Part shown: in pieces, positions 24,983-34,700 of the stretch
Numbering within the stretch: the stretch's first letter is position 1
Layout of the letters: each line of letters opens with the position of its first letter
Source of the DNA: Novipirellula caenicola
GTDB lineage: Bacteria; Planctomycetota; Planctomycetia; Pirellulales; Pirellulaceae
Assembly (NCBI RefSeq): GCF_039545035.1
Contig: NZ_BAABRO010000005.1
Location: 434,001 to 498,000, forward strand
Direction: 5' to 3'
Length of the DNA stretch: 64,000 bases
Translations under genes and position numbers: made by a program
Notes under the pieces: model-generated
Told to the model about the DNA's origin: nothing
The model's input: the letters and a program-made list of their open reading frames with translations, nothing else
Databases searched by the model: none

Positions 24983-26074
24983 ATGACTAAAAAAAGACTT
25001 GGTTTCACCCTTGTCGAATTGTTGGTCGTAATCGCGATCATCGGCGTATTAGTGGGCTTGTTATTGCCCGCGGTTCAAGCGGCTCGCGAGGCAGCTCGGC
25101 GGATGCAGTGTTCGAACAATCTGAAACAGATTGGGCTCGCGATCCACAATTACCACAGCACGTACAAGGCGGTGCCGCCGCTGCGTGACCGGCACGACAA
25201 TATCAATCCAGGCGTCGTCAACAATTGGAATACTCAGAACTTTAGTTGGTCCTCTCGACTGCTGCCGTTCATCGAGCAGCCAGGGTTGTACGAGAACATC
25301 GACTATTCGCTGCACAATTGGTATTCCGGTACTTGGCGTCCCAACGACACCTTTGACATCGTGGCGCCCACCGTCGTGGAAGCGTTCCGTTGTCCGACCG
25401 ATCCTGGTACTGGTGCAAGTATCTGGTACGACTCGACCACGGCACGACATTCGGGGTCACCATCACACCAAGCGTATGCTCCGATGAACTATTTCGCCAG
25501 TGTTGGACCGGATAGCCGGTTGCGTTGGAACAATGAAGGGCTTGGATTTTTCGATGGAATCCGCTCGCATGCCACCAGCTCCACCATCAAGGCTCGCTAT
25601 CGTAAATTCCGCGACGTGCTTGATGGGTTGTCCAACACCGTGGCCGTTTCTGAAGGCATCATCGGACATCCTCGTATGAACATCAATTCAACGATGAGGG
25701 GCACACGGTCTTACGAAGCCCAGACGACGGGGGCGGTAGGTGATTTGATTGCGACCGCGACCGATAATGGTTGTCCGATGACCGGCAGTGCGGATACCAA
25801 TTCGGGACGTGCTCGTGGTATGACTTGGTTGAGAGGCTATTCGCCCAATGAGGTTTCGTTCAATACGTTGATGGTCCCCAACTCGAAACTATGGGATTGC
25901 GGTGCCAACAGTGACCGCAATATGTACGCCACGCGGTCATTGCATAGCGGTGGAGTGCAGTCGTTGATGGGGGACGGTTCGGTCAAATTCGTCACTGAAT
26001 CCGTTGACTTTCTCACCTGGCGTGCCGTGGGTGGGATTGGCGAAGGCGAAGTCATTGATGTGGAATCGCTTTAA
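24983..26074 (+). CDS. DUF1559 domain-containing pseudopilin-like protein (second copy)
   Basis: About 363 residues. A short basic leader with the prepilin site G-FTLVELLVVIAIIGVLVG is followed by AVQAAREAARRMQCSNNLKQ, nearly identical to the copy at 8404, after which the two proteins diverge. The C-terminal signature reads LHSGGVQSLMGDGSVKFV. Internal FRCPTDPGT and VLDGLSNTVAVSEG are standard DUF1559 strands. A GTG at 24980 directly precedes the ATG, and either could serve the GAGGGG ribosome-binding site. It is followed by a small lipoprotein gene, like the first copy, although the lipoprotein is unrelated in sequence. Confidence 0.92.
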   Translation: MTKKRLGFTLVELLVVIAIIGVLVGLLLPAVQAAREAARRMQCSNNLKQIGLAIHNYHSTYKAVPPLRDRHDNINPGVVNNWNTQNFSWSSRLLPFIEQPGLYENIDYSLHNWYSGTWRPNDTFDIVAPTVVEAFRCPTDPGTGASIWYDSTTARHSGSPSHQAYAPMNYFASVGPDSRLRWNNEGLGFFDGIRSHATSSTIKARYRKFRDVLDGLSNTVAVSEGIIGHPRMNINSTMRGTRSYEAQTTGAVGDLIATATDNGCPMTGSADTNSGRARGMTWLRGYSPNEVSFNTLMVPNSKLWDCGANSDRNMYATRSLHSGGVQSLMGDGSVKFVTESVDFLTWRAVGGIGEGEVIDVESL

Positions 26075-26215
26075 GAATTTCGCTGTCGGATGCATCCGCC
26101 GTCGTTTAATCAACGACAGGATGCTCAAATTTCTGATGTGCCCGGCCGCCGCGTCGCGGTGGCCGGGGAACCTGTCCGTGTTTCTTTTTCTCATTCACTC
26201 CATTTCAATTGCTCC

Positions 26216-26395
26216 ATGAATATTTCCGCTTTGCTGAAAACTGCTGCGTTTCTATTGTTCGCCGGATGTCTTTGCATGCCGCTGACCGGATGTGGCTCGA
26301 CGGCCACCAATCCCGGTGTGGAGGATGCTGGTCTCGAAGAGGACGAAGCGTACAAGGAGACCGAAGAATACGTTGAGGGCGAAGAAGGCATCTGA
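26216..26395 (+). CDS. Very small acidic lipoprotein
   Basis: Fifty-nine residues: a basic N-terminus, a hydrophobic core (TAAFLLFAGCLCMPL) and a lipobox LTGC around residue 26. A tail of about 33 residues is dominated by glutamate and aspartate (EEDEAYKETEEYVEGEEG). Lipid-anchored, acidic mini-proteins are often found directly after DUF1559 genes in planctomycetes. It begins 142 bp after the DUF1559 stop. The function is unknown. Confidence 0.7.
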   Translation: MNISALLKTAAFLLFAGCLCMPLTGCGSTATNPGVEDAGLEEDEAYKETEEYVEGEEGI

Positions 26396-26408
26396 TCGAC
26401 GTGGTCGG

Positions 26409-26434
26409 CCGGATAGCAAATTTTTGTTATCTGG
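26409..26434. terminator. Hairpin after the lipoprotein gene
   Basis: CCGGATAGCAAA (26409-26420) pairs with TTTGTTATCTGG (26423-26434), a 12-bp stem with two G-T wobbles, 14 bp after the stop. It has no T-run of its own and may assist the stronger terminator at 26478. Confidence 0.35.
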
Positions 26435-26477
26435 TCGCGGTCGCAACAATCGGAATCGCTTGTCGCAGATTTTCGAA

Positions 26478-26513
26478 ATGGTAGTGGGACCTTCGTCCCG
26501 CTGCCATTTTTTT
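26478..26513 (+). terminator. Rho-independent terminator
   Basis: The stem AGTGGGAC / GTCCCGCT with tetraloop CTTC, extended by ATGG / CCAT, is followed by seven Ts. This is the textbook intrinsic terminator form and would end the DUF1559-lipoprotein transcript before the sulfatase gene. Confidence 0.8.
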
Positions 26514-26558
26514 ATTGGTGTGTGAAACGACCAACGCTACGATGTCGGATACGGAAAA

Positions 26559-27980
26559 ATGAAGCTCTCTCCTATGCCAACGAATCAGATCATGCCACGG
26601 GATATCAAGCTGCTCTATAGCCTCCTAATTTTGCCGCTTCTGTGTATTTGCAACACTGGCTCGCTATCAGCGGTGGATCGAAACACAAACGGTTCGCAAG
26701 CGGCCAAGCCCAATGTGATTTTGATCCTCGCCGATGACATGGGGATGGGCGATCTCGCCAGTCGCAATGGGAATCGCAATCGCACGCCTCACTTGGATCA
26801 GTTGAAACAACAGAGTGTGTGGTTCGAACACGCTTACTCGGCAGCGCCCGTATGCGCGCCGGCTCGAGCCAGTTTGTTCACTGGCCGGTATCCGCATCGG
26901 ACGGGAGTGGTGACACTGAATCAACAGCGTTATCCGCAGTTGACGCGGCTGCGAAAGGACGAAACCACGCTGGCGAATCTGTTCCAAGACCACGGCTATG
27001 TCACTGGGCTGATTGGCAAATGGCATTGCGGTGACGGAGCCGAATACCAACCTTTGGCAAGAGGTTTTGATGAGTTCGAAGGCTTTGTCGATCACACCCA
27101 TGTGCCGAGTTACTTCGATTACAAGCTGCTCATTCAAGACAAGCTCCACGCCGAGTCCAAGCAATATTTGACGAATGATCTGTCCAACCGCGCGGTGGCG
27201 TTCGTACGCCGTCACCAACAACATCCGTTCTTTCTTCATCTCGCCCACTACGCGCCGCATCGACCGCTTGGGGCTCCGGAAGATCGCATTGAGCCGTATC
27301 TGAAGAAGGGATTCGATCGTGAGACCGCGACCGTCTATGCGATGATCGAAATCATGGACGAAGGCATTGGCAATCTGCTTGGCGAATTGGACCGGTTAAA
27401 GCTTCGTGAGAACACAATCGTGATCTTTGCTAGCGACAATGGTCCCGATCCGCTTGTGAGTTCGCGATTCAATGCACAGCTACGCGGCACGAAGTACACC
27501 GTGTACGAAGGAGGCATTCGCGTTCCGATGATGATTCGCTGGCCCGCTCAGTTGGATCCAAGCGAACGAGATGAGGTGGTCCATTTCGTCGACGTGTTAC
27601 CAACGCTAATGGAGCTTTGCCAGTTAGAGATTCCGGATCACTTGAAGCTTGACGGTAGAAGTTTCGCGGGGATTTTACGACGACAGCCTGGGACCGAGAC
27701 GTTGCCGCAATCGCGTTTTTGGCAATGGAATCGCAAGGATCCCCTCTACTCGCATAACGCCGCGATGCGTGAAGGCGACTGGAAACTGGTCCGTCCCTAT
27801 GTGACTCGAGGTATTCCAAAAGCCGATTCAACAATGCCGCCTGCACTGTATCAGCTGTCATCGGATCCTACCGAATCGAATGATGTTTCGGCGCAGTATC
27901 CCGCTCGAACCGCACGGATGAACGAGGCGCTCCAAGCGTGGAGCCAAGAGGTCGAACGCGACCGCATCCGCTTACCGTAG
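26559..27980 (+). CDS. Exported type I sulfatase
   Basis: A 473-residue formylglycine-dependent sulfatase. The signal peptide is LLYSLLILPLLCICNTGSLS. The first metal ligands are in VILILADDMGMGD, the modified cysteine is Cys99 in CAPARASLFTGR (C-x-P-x-R), the catalytic Lys/His are in IGKWHCGDG, and the second metal pair is ASDNGPD. The alternative starts 26574 and 26592 shorten only the n-region. It is the only sulfatase here on the plus strand and is separated from the others by a repeat-rich gap, so it may be regulated apart from the minus-strand cluster. Confidence 0.9.
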   Translation: MKLSPMPTNQIMPRDIKLLYSLLILPLLCICNTGSLSAVDRNTNGSQAAKPNVILILADDMGMGDLASRNGNRNRTPHLDQLKQQSVWFEHAYSAAPVCAPARASLFTGRYPHRTGVVTLNQQRYPQLTRLRKDETTLANLFQDHGYVTGLIGKWHCGDGAEYQPLARGFDEFEGFVDHTHVPSYFDYKLLIQDKLHAESKQYLTNDLSNRAVAFVRRHQQHPFFLHLAHYAPHRPLGAPEDRIEPYLKKGFDRETATVYAMIEIMDEGIGNLLGELDRLKLRENTIVIFASDNGPDPLVSSRFNAQLRGTKYTVYEGGIRVPMMIRWPAQLDPSERDEVVHFVDVLPTLMELCQLEIPDHLKLDGRSFAGILRRQPGTETLPQSRFWQWNRKDPLYSHNAAMREGDWKLVRPYVTRGIPKADSTMPPALYQLSSDPTESNDVSAQYPARTARMNEALQAWSQEVERDRIRLP

Positions 27981-28039
27981 TGTTTCATATGTCTACCATG
28001 ATGCCTGCACCACTGACGGCGACAGGGCAGCATGTGTGA

Positions 28040-28251
28040 GTCACCTCTTCCGGCGAAGCTGGGAAAGGTCGAACGGGCCCTTTAGGCCTCGTTCGGGTGA
28101 GGGCCGACCGCGCAACTGAGCTTGCAGCAGGCGTCCACTTGCTCGGTCGCCCTCGCCGCTCCGCTACAAAAACTACTCGGTTAGTGCGAAAGTAGATGGC
28201 ATTGGCCTTACGGCGCCAGTTCGCCCCTAAACCGTTGGCTCACGCCAACGG
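28040..28251. repeat. Palindrome-rich intergenic stretch
   Basis: Three hairpins lie close together. CGAACGGGCC pairs with GGCCTCGTTCG near 28068-28097. GTGAGGGCCGACCG pairs imperfectly with CGGTCGCCCTCGCC. CCGTTGGC (28232-28239) and GCCAACGG (28244-28251) form a perfect stem around TCAC. No gene is supported between 27981 and 28537. Confidence 0.5.
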
Positions 28252-28537
28252 CAGGTCATGTGTCGGCCTCCGGCCTATTCGCTTGCCACTAAAACAGCAG
28301 TCTCCTCCGTCGCTGGAGAGGAGACCACAGTCTAGGCCGGAAGCAAAAAATCTTCCTCAATGTCCGACGCCAACCCCAAAGTTTTCGCATTCCAGACGAA
28401 CGCCGCAGGTGGCAATGCGGTTGTACCGCGTCGGCACAGTCGAACGCAGCGAATGTGACAAATTGGCTCGCGAAGATCATCCCATCCACTAATCGATACT
28501 CCGTTTCCCGGCACTTTCGGTGCTTCGCAATTTGGTA

Positions 28538-28672
28538 CATGAGTTGCAATTTATCACGACGTCGATGGTCGATGAAGACAAGGTCGACGCTCACTACAAG
28601 GACGGAGTGTTGACGGTAAGCATGCCTAAGTCAAAAGAAGCCCAAGCCAAGAAAATCGCCGTCAAAGCGTGA
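28538..28672 (+). pseudogene. C-terminal remnant of a small heat shock protein (Hsp20)
   Basis: The last ~35 codons before the stop at 28670-28672 read VDEDKVDAHYKDGVLTVSMP, then KSKEAQAKKIAVKA. This is the C-terminal beta-sheet, the GVLT motif and the IxV-type tail (IAV) of a bacterial Hsp20. The upstream part of the alpha-crystallin domain is not found in any frame, so this is a truncated gene. A 36-codon ORF from ATG 28565 could be translated, but it is too short to fold as an alpha-crystallin domain. Confidence 0.7.
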
Positions 28673-28800
28673 TCTTGGTGACGATTCTTTCGCGGAACGG
28701 CACGGGGGAATTGGATCACTTCACGATCCGCCTCTTGAATTTCCGATTTGCTCGTGGCGTTCCGCTTTTTCACAACTCCTAATTGTCCTGGAATGGTCCA

Positions 28801-29070
28801 ATGCCTGTTTCCGCTCGGCGTTTGATTCGCAACATGCTCAACGACCTCAAAGAAGAACGCGACGAATTGGCGTTACAAATTCATCTTGGCAAGCAGGAGG
28901 CGAAGAGCGAGTGGCAGGCATTGGGTAAAAAGCTTGACGACCTGAACCGTCGTTATGAACCGCTCAAAGACGCTGTCGAAGAGACGGGTGAAGACGTATG
29001 GGATGCGATGAAATTGGTCGGCGGCGAGATCAAAGACGGCTTCCGGCGTATTCGCAAATCGATCTCGTGA
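28801..29070 (+). CDS. Small charged coiled-coil protein
   Basis: Eighty-nine residues from ATG 28801 (TTG 28783 adds six). It is almost entirely helical and highly charged: LIRNMLNDLKEERDELAL, then EWQALGKKLDDLNRRYEPL with heptad spacing. The C-terminal part (DVWDAMKLVGGEIKDGF) looks amphipathic. There is no signal peptide. I know no function; small coiled-coil genes near Hsp20 genes may relate to stress, but here the Hsp20 neighbour is broken. It is convergent with the next sulfatase, 43 bp apart. Confidence 0.65.
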   Translation: MPVSARRLIRNMLNDLKEERDELALQIHLGKQEAKSEWQALGKKLDDLNRRYEPLKDAVEETGEDVWDAMKLVGGEIKDGFRRIRKSIS

Positions 29071-29113
29071 TTCACACACGGATGATGCCGTTGGAAATCC
29101 GCGACGCCCAAAT

Positions 29114-30499
29114 TCAATAGTTCAGCGTTCCTCCTCGGGCAGGCTTATTTCGTTCTCCTTCCCACCACTCGTTCGGGCCTTCCGCTTCGATCTGTTTCCA
29201 TAGTGTCAGCAGTTGCTGCTTCATCGCCTCGGTCTTTTCCGGCATTGCATCGGCGAGATCGTTTTCTTCCTTCCAATCGTTTTCGATGTTGAAAAGTTGG
29301 AATTTGCTCAGTGTGTCATTGCCCACGATCTTCCAATCTCCGATCCTCATTGCCACACGGTCTTGCGGTGGAGAGACATGGGTCCGCCAAAACAGGGGGA
29401 TCGGTCGGTCGACAGGCTTTCCGGCCAAGGCAGGCAGCATGTTGACGCCGTCAATGGTGCGGTCCTTTGGCAATGGAATGCCCGTGATCGCAAGCACGGT
29501 GGTGAAGATGTCGGTTCCCACCACCGGGATGGAACTGGTGGTGCCAGCCGCGAGATGACCGGGCCAGCAGACGATTCCTGGTACGCGGATCCCACCTTCG
29601 TGGTCACTGCGTTTACCTCCACGCAATCCGCCCGTCGTGCCTCCGAATCGAGCAACAGGACCATTGTCCGACGTGAAGATAAAGAGCGTGTTGTCGGCGA
29701 CGCCTTCGGCATCAAGTGTTTGCATCACCTGTCCGACCGCTTCGTCGAGCTGGGTGATGTTGCCCATGTAAGTCCGGTTTTCATGATCACCGTAGAGGGC
29801 TTCGAATTTGGGATCCGTTGCGATCGGCGAATGTGGTTCGTGTACCCACACCGATAAGGCAAACGGTTTGGATTTGTCGCGTTTCTCGCTCAACCAACGC
29901 GTCGCCTCTGCTGCCACAATTTGCGCCGAATAGCCTTTCTGCTCTCCGACGGGCTCTCCATTGCGAACAAAGTTATCTGGATTCTTGTGACTCGGATGAG
30001 CGTTGTTGTGAGTCGCCATCCAATGGTCATAGCCGTGGTCGCCTGGTTGTGGGTACTCGGCGGTATTGAAGTGGGGCAGCGAATTGAGGTGCCATTTTCC
30101 GACGTGGCAGGTTTCGTAACCGATCGATTTGAGCAGTTTTGGATAGGTAATCTCGCTCTCACGTAGATGCGCTTTGTGATTGCCCGACAAGTGTCGCCAA
30201 ACACCGTTGCGATAGGGATGACGTCCCGTCAGGATCGCGGATCGAGACGGAGAACAAACTGCGCAGGCAGAATAGCACTGGGTTAGTTTGACACCGCGTG
30301 CCGCCAATTTGTCCAAGTTGGGCGTTTTGATTAACTCGTGTCCATAGGTTCCCGAATCACCCCACCCCATGTCGTCCGCCACAAAGACAACAACATTGGG
30401 TCGTTCGGAATCAACGGTGCGATCGGGTTCATCCGCGGACGATGGAAGAATCGAAAGCCCGAAGGCCGACAGCAGTGGTAAAAATATGCGTAGACTCAT
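29114..30499 (-). CDS. Exported type I sulfatase
   Basis: About 461 residues from ATG 30499, where the signal peptide (IFLPLLSAFGLSILPSSA) begins. Sulfatase signatures: VVVFVADDMGWGDSG, the formylglycine site Cys82 in CSPSRSAILTGR, HVGKWHLNSLPHF with the catalytic Lys and His, and FTSDNGPVARFGGT for the second Asp/Asn metal pair. Close to N-acetylgalactosamine 6-sulfatase/arylsulfatase A-type S1 enzymes in overall order. It is downstream of the alpha/beta hydrolase gene on the same strand with 226 bp between, so it likely has its own promoter. Confidence 0.9.
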   Translation of the reverse strand: MSLRIFLPLLSAFGLSILPSSADEPDRTVDSERPNVVVFVADDMGWGDSGTYGHELIKTPNLDKLAARGVKLTQCYSACAVCSPSRSAILTGRHPYRNGVWRHLSGNHKAHLRESEITYPKLLKSIGYETCHVGKWHLNSLPHFNTAEYPQPGDHGYDHWMATHNNAHPSHKNPDNFVRNGEPVGEQKGYSAQIVAAEATRWLSEKRDKSKPFALSVWVHEPHSPIATDPKFEALYGDHENRTYMGNITQLDEAVGQVMQTLDAEGVADNTLFIFTSDNGPVARFGGTTGGLRGGKRSDHEGGIRVPGIVCWPGHLAAGTTSSIPVVGTDIFTTVLAITGIPLPKDRTIDGVNMLPALAGKPVDRPIPLFWRTHVSPPQDRVAMRIGDWKIVGNDTLSKFQLFNIENDWKEENDLADAMPEKTEAMKQQLLTLWKQIEAEGPNEWWEGERNKPARGGTLNY

Positions 30500-30725
30500 G
30501 TTAACTCGATTGTGGGAAGCGATATGGTTTTGGGGCGGGTCCACCACTACAGGTTGTCCGTGTCGGTATGAAGCGAACGTCCTTTAGTTGGCCGAAAGAA
30601 CTGGGAAGGGATAAGCACGCCATTGGCAGTTTAATCTCAGCCCAACATGACTGCAGCCATCATGTGCATCCGCAAGGTCGCGGTCGCCAACACGAGCCAC
30701 TCGCAGTGTGGGTTTTTCAGAGACT

Positions 30726-31610
30726 CTACTTTTGTTTCGATTTCGAGGACGTCGAATCGTCCAAATAGCCCTGTGCAACCAGGAATGCACGGGTATTTTG
30801 CATCACTTGTTCGTAGACGCTGGTGTCTTTGGTTTTAGGACGGAAAAAAGGCGAATTGAAGAATCCGTGGTTCTGGCCTTTAAAAGCCTCGAGCTGACAT
30901 TGGTTACCGGCAGCGTCCATCAATCGCGCGAAGCGTTCCGCGTTCTCAAACGGGACCGTCGTATCCGCCGTGCCGTGCAACAGCAGCGTTGGCACGATCC
31001 CAGGTCTGACATGATGACACGGCGAGATGTCGGTTTGGCGCGTTTCGCCGACTTTGGATAGCCCATAACCTTTGGCGGTGGTGTCCAATACGGGATTGTA
31101 CAGGATCATCGCGTTGGGACGCGAGCTGACCGTTAGATCTTCGCCTGCCTCCTCTTCGCCTTGAATCACTCCGGTGCAAGCGGCGATGTGTCCACCCGCC
31201 GAACCGCCCGAGGCTACAATCTTCTCGGGATCGATTCCAAGTTCGGACGCGTGACTGCGAATCCAACGCACCGCCGACTTCGCATCTTTGACCGATTCAA
31301 ATGGCGTCGTTTTGTTGCGGCTCTTGACGCGATAATCGGCCGAGAAGGCGACCATGCCGTCGTCGGCAAGCGATCTCGCTTGTTGGAAAAACTGTTTGGG
31401 ATCTCCGCCGGCCCAGCCACCGCCGAAGAAGAAAACAATGGCAGGAGCCTTGTCACTCGTCTGATGTCCCTTGGGTTCGAAGACATGTAGTTTCAGCTCC
31501 ACGTCGCCAACGGTCTTGTAAGTCACGACGCGATCCGGCGTGAAGTCATCAGCGACGAGACACCGATTGCAGAATAGTACAAGTCCCACGAATACGATCA
31601 TTGTCTTCAT
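30726..31610 (-). CDS. Exported BD-FAE/esterase-type alpha/beta hydrolase
   Basis: A 294-residue protein with a signal peptide (MIVFVGLVLFCNRCLVA). The HGG-like oxyanion loop is FFFGGGWAGGD, the nucleophile is Ser137 in ASGGSAGGHIA, the Asp lies in LLHGTADTTVPF and the His in KGQNHGFFN. This is the carbohydrate/lipase esterase pattern also used by acetyl and feruloyl esterases. In a locus full of sulfatases and fucosidases it probably removes O-acyl groups from the glycan. The gap to the fusion gene upstream is 94 bp. Confidence 0.88.
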   Translation of the reverse strand: MKTMIVFVGLVLFCNRCLVADDFTPDRVVTYKTVGDVELKLHVFEPKGHQTSDKAPAIVFFFGGGWAGGDPKQFFQQARSLADDGMVAFSADYRVKSRNKTTPFESVKDAKSAVRWIRSHASELGIDPEKIVASGGSAGGHIAACTGVIQGEEEAGEDLTVSSRPNAMILYNPVLDTTAKGYGLSKVGETRQTDISPCHHVRPGIVPTLLLHGTADTTVPFENAERFARLMDAAGNQCQLEAFKGQNHGFFNSPFFRPKTKDTSVYEQVMQNTRAFLVAQGYLDDSTSSKSKQK

Positions 31611-31704
31611 TTCGTTACCTCGGTATGGCGACAGCGTGCGGAGTCCGCTGACGTTTCGGTTGTGGTTGATTCAACTGCCCCGTCCAGATGTCAATCTCTG
31701 CATC

Positions 31705-34700
31705 TTACTTATTCTGGTGTGCTGGCGAATTGGAAATGTATGTTGTATTCAGTCCATCCTCTGGCTGATCGGAGAAACGATACGGATCAAAGTGTTTGCG
31801 CATCTGGTCCAGCAGAATCTGCTCCATTTCCTCGAGCTTCTCGGCATAGGCCGGATCACTCGCAAGATTGGTTTGCTGCGGATTCGGTGTGTACTGCGTT
31901 AACGCGATCAGCTTCGGATCGTGGTGCTGGGGCAATAGTTCGTCGGGGTTCTCGGCCAAATTGAAAAGCTGGGTTTCGCTGACGCCGTCTTGGGTCGATT
32001 CATAGCGGATCAGTTTCCAATCGCCTTTCTTGACACAACGCATCCCGGGTTTTGCACCACCGCAGTACGCTCCATAAAGCACATCGCGAACCGTGTCCTG
32101 CTTGCCTTCGAGAACCGGTTTAAAGCTAATGCCTTCGCTCGTCTTTGGCGTTTCAATCCCAGCGAGGTCGCACAAGGTCGCGAGCGCGTCGAGATGGTAG
32201 ATATTCCCCACAGCGCGAGACCCTGGTTTGATGCCGGGACCTTTGACGATGTAGGGGACACGGAAGGTGTGCTCGTAGAGGTTCTGTTTGCCCTGCAGTC
32301 CGTGCCGGCCGATCGCCATTCCGTGGTCCGACGTATAGAAGATGTAGGTGTTTTCGAGTTCGCCCATCTGCTTGAGCTTTTCTAACACGGCACCGATCTG
32401 GATGTCGATATTTTCGCTACAAGCAAACTCGCGGCCCAGCTCGTTGCGAATGGTGCGTTCATCACGGTTGCTCCAGACCCCGCTGACGTTCACCTCGTCG
32501 CGCACTTTCAGGTCTGTATTGTTGAACGGGTGTTTCGTGAGATAGTTTTTGGGAAGCTTCGGCTGCTTTGGATCGGCCGCTGGAAGACTGTTTTTGTCCC
32601 GATGATTCACCGCGCCGTATTTGGCTAACAACTCAGGCTTTCCGTCTCGCGTATCGTGGGGATGTGAAAAACCGAAATAGATTAAAAACGGGTCTTGGTC
32701 GTTTGAGGCCTCGCGCCCGTCGAGATAGTTGAGCACCTGTTTTGCGTGCCACGCGCTGCCGGACTCATCCGTGCCGCCTCGCTTGGTGGCATCATGAACC
32801 ACCGTGAACTTCGCATTCGCAGCAGCGTAACTATTTCCCTTCTTGCAGGTTCGCATCGTGTCGTACCCCGCCGCGTTGAAGACCGCCGCCATGGTATGGT
32901 CCGCAAGATCCAGTGGCACATGATTTGGATCCGCCTCAAGCGGATTCCGACCTTGTTTTGGTTTATCCGGAACATGCCAAAGCGTGCGGCCGGACATGAT
33001 CATATGTCGCGATGGAGTGCACACGCCGCCACACCAGGCTCCCATTTGATGGGCTCCATCGATCACCAAACCCTCGGCGGCCAAACGGTCAATCACCGGG
33101 GTCTCTAGCGCCGAAGCGGGATCGTAGATTTTGAGATCAAACGGGGCTTGGTCATCGGCAACGATGAACAAGAAATTAGGCTTATCGGAGGCAGCAGAAT
33201 CCTTCGATTCGAGAACGTCGACCGCAAGCTCTTGGAAGGCGGTGTTCTCGCCGCCACCCGTATCGGTCACTGGTGACACAGCCCAGACAATCCAGCGGAA
33301 TTGACCAAGCGACTGTCCCGCCGATGCTCGCAACGATGCCGCCGTGAACTTCGCCTTTGCCTCGCCGGTCGTATCAATGACGCCAAGTGGGGTAAAGCGG
33401 GTCAGATCCCACCCCGGATCGGTCGCCGCGTCGCTGCCGTAAAGGACGATCTTTTGAGCACCGCGGATCCCTTTCCAATTGTGCGACCAACTGGTGATCG
33501 CCGAAACGGATTGTGCCGAGCCCAAGTCCATTTTATAGGCTCCGCCACGAACCCCATTTCCGAACACCGGCCCGATTCCCGCAGCCAGTTTTCCGTCCGT
33601 CAGCGACTTCAGCGGATCGTTGCGGGTTGCCGGATTCGCCGTGACCTTCCTGCCTGATGCCAGCGACGGCACCAGCTTTTGAAAGCCATCGGCACTCGAT
33701 GCGGTTTCAATCACTACGGTCGATCCCGGCAGTACGAATGGTTTCATTGCGGGATGAGCCGGTCCCATCGGAACGGCACGCTGCGAAGTGTCATGCCCAT
33801 CCAGGTCGACCTTTTTCGTGCCTTTCAAAGCCTCGGATGCATCATGCTGAATCACATTGGGGACGTGCTGCTCGCGATCCGTAACGATTTCAAAGGTCCA
33901 TGCATACTTGCTGCGGCCGAGATTTTTCGGCGGAGTGATTTGCAATCCTTGCGGCGTCATTTCCCAAGTTGTCTTTGCGTCGGAACCGAGCAGCCGAACC
34001 GACGTTACCTGATTTGCGTTCCACCCTTTCGTGCCGGTGATCGTAAAAGGTTTTTGTGGCTCGGTCATCTTGATCGCATACAGATTCTTGCCTTTGGTGG
34101 TAAAGACAAGATGCTCATCCGTCTGGTCACTCTGTTTCCAATAACGAGATCCATAAATCGCATCGCCATTGATCCGCAGCCAATCGCCCATCGCATGCAA
34201 TCGCTCTAACTGCTCGGGAACAATCGTTCCGTCTGCCCTGGGGCCAATGTTGATCAGGAAATTTCCATTGCGGCTGATGACTTCCACCATCTCGTGGATC
34301 ACGCTTTCGATGGTCTTGTACTTGTCGCCTTCGAGATAGCCGAATGACGTTCCAAACGTCGTGCAGCTCTGCCATTTCGGTCCAATCACCTTCAGTTTCA
34401 GATTGTCCTTTTCCAAACAACCAACACCATCAGGCCAATTGCGGTTCGCACCTTTATTGTTGACGTAGACAGCCTGTCCACGCGCGGCACCATCATTCAT
34501 GAAGTCGGTGATCATGCCGCGGAGAGAATCGTCCATGTATTGGATCTCTGGCTTCATCTTTCCGGCCCGCACTTGATTGCCGTCGCGGGTGTAGATCGGA
34601 AAATCGTCCAACCACAGAAAGTCGGGTTGGTACTTCGTTTGAATCTCTTTCCAACGGGCGACATAGTCATCGACAAACGCTTTGTCGTAGCTGAACGGTC

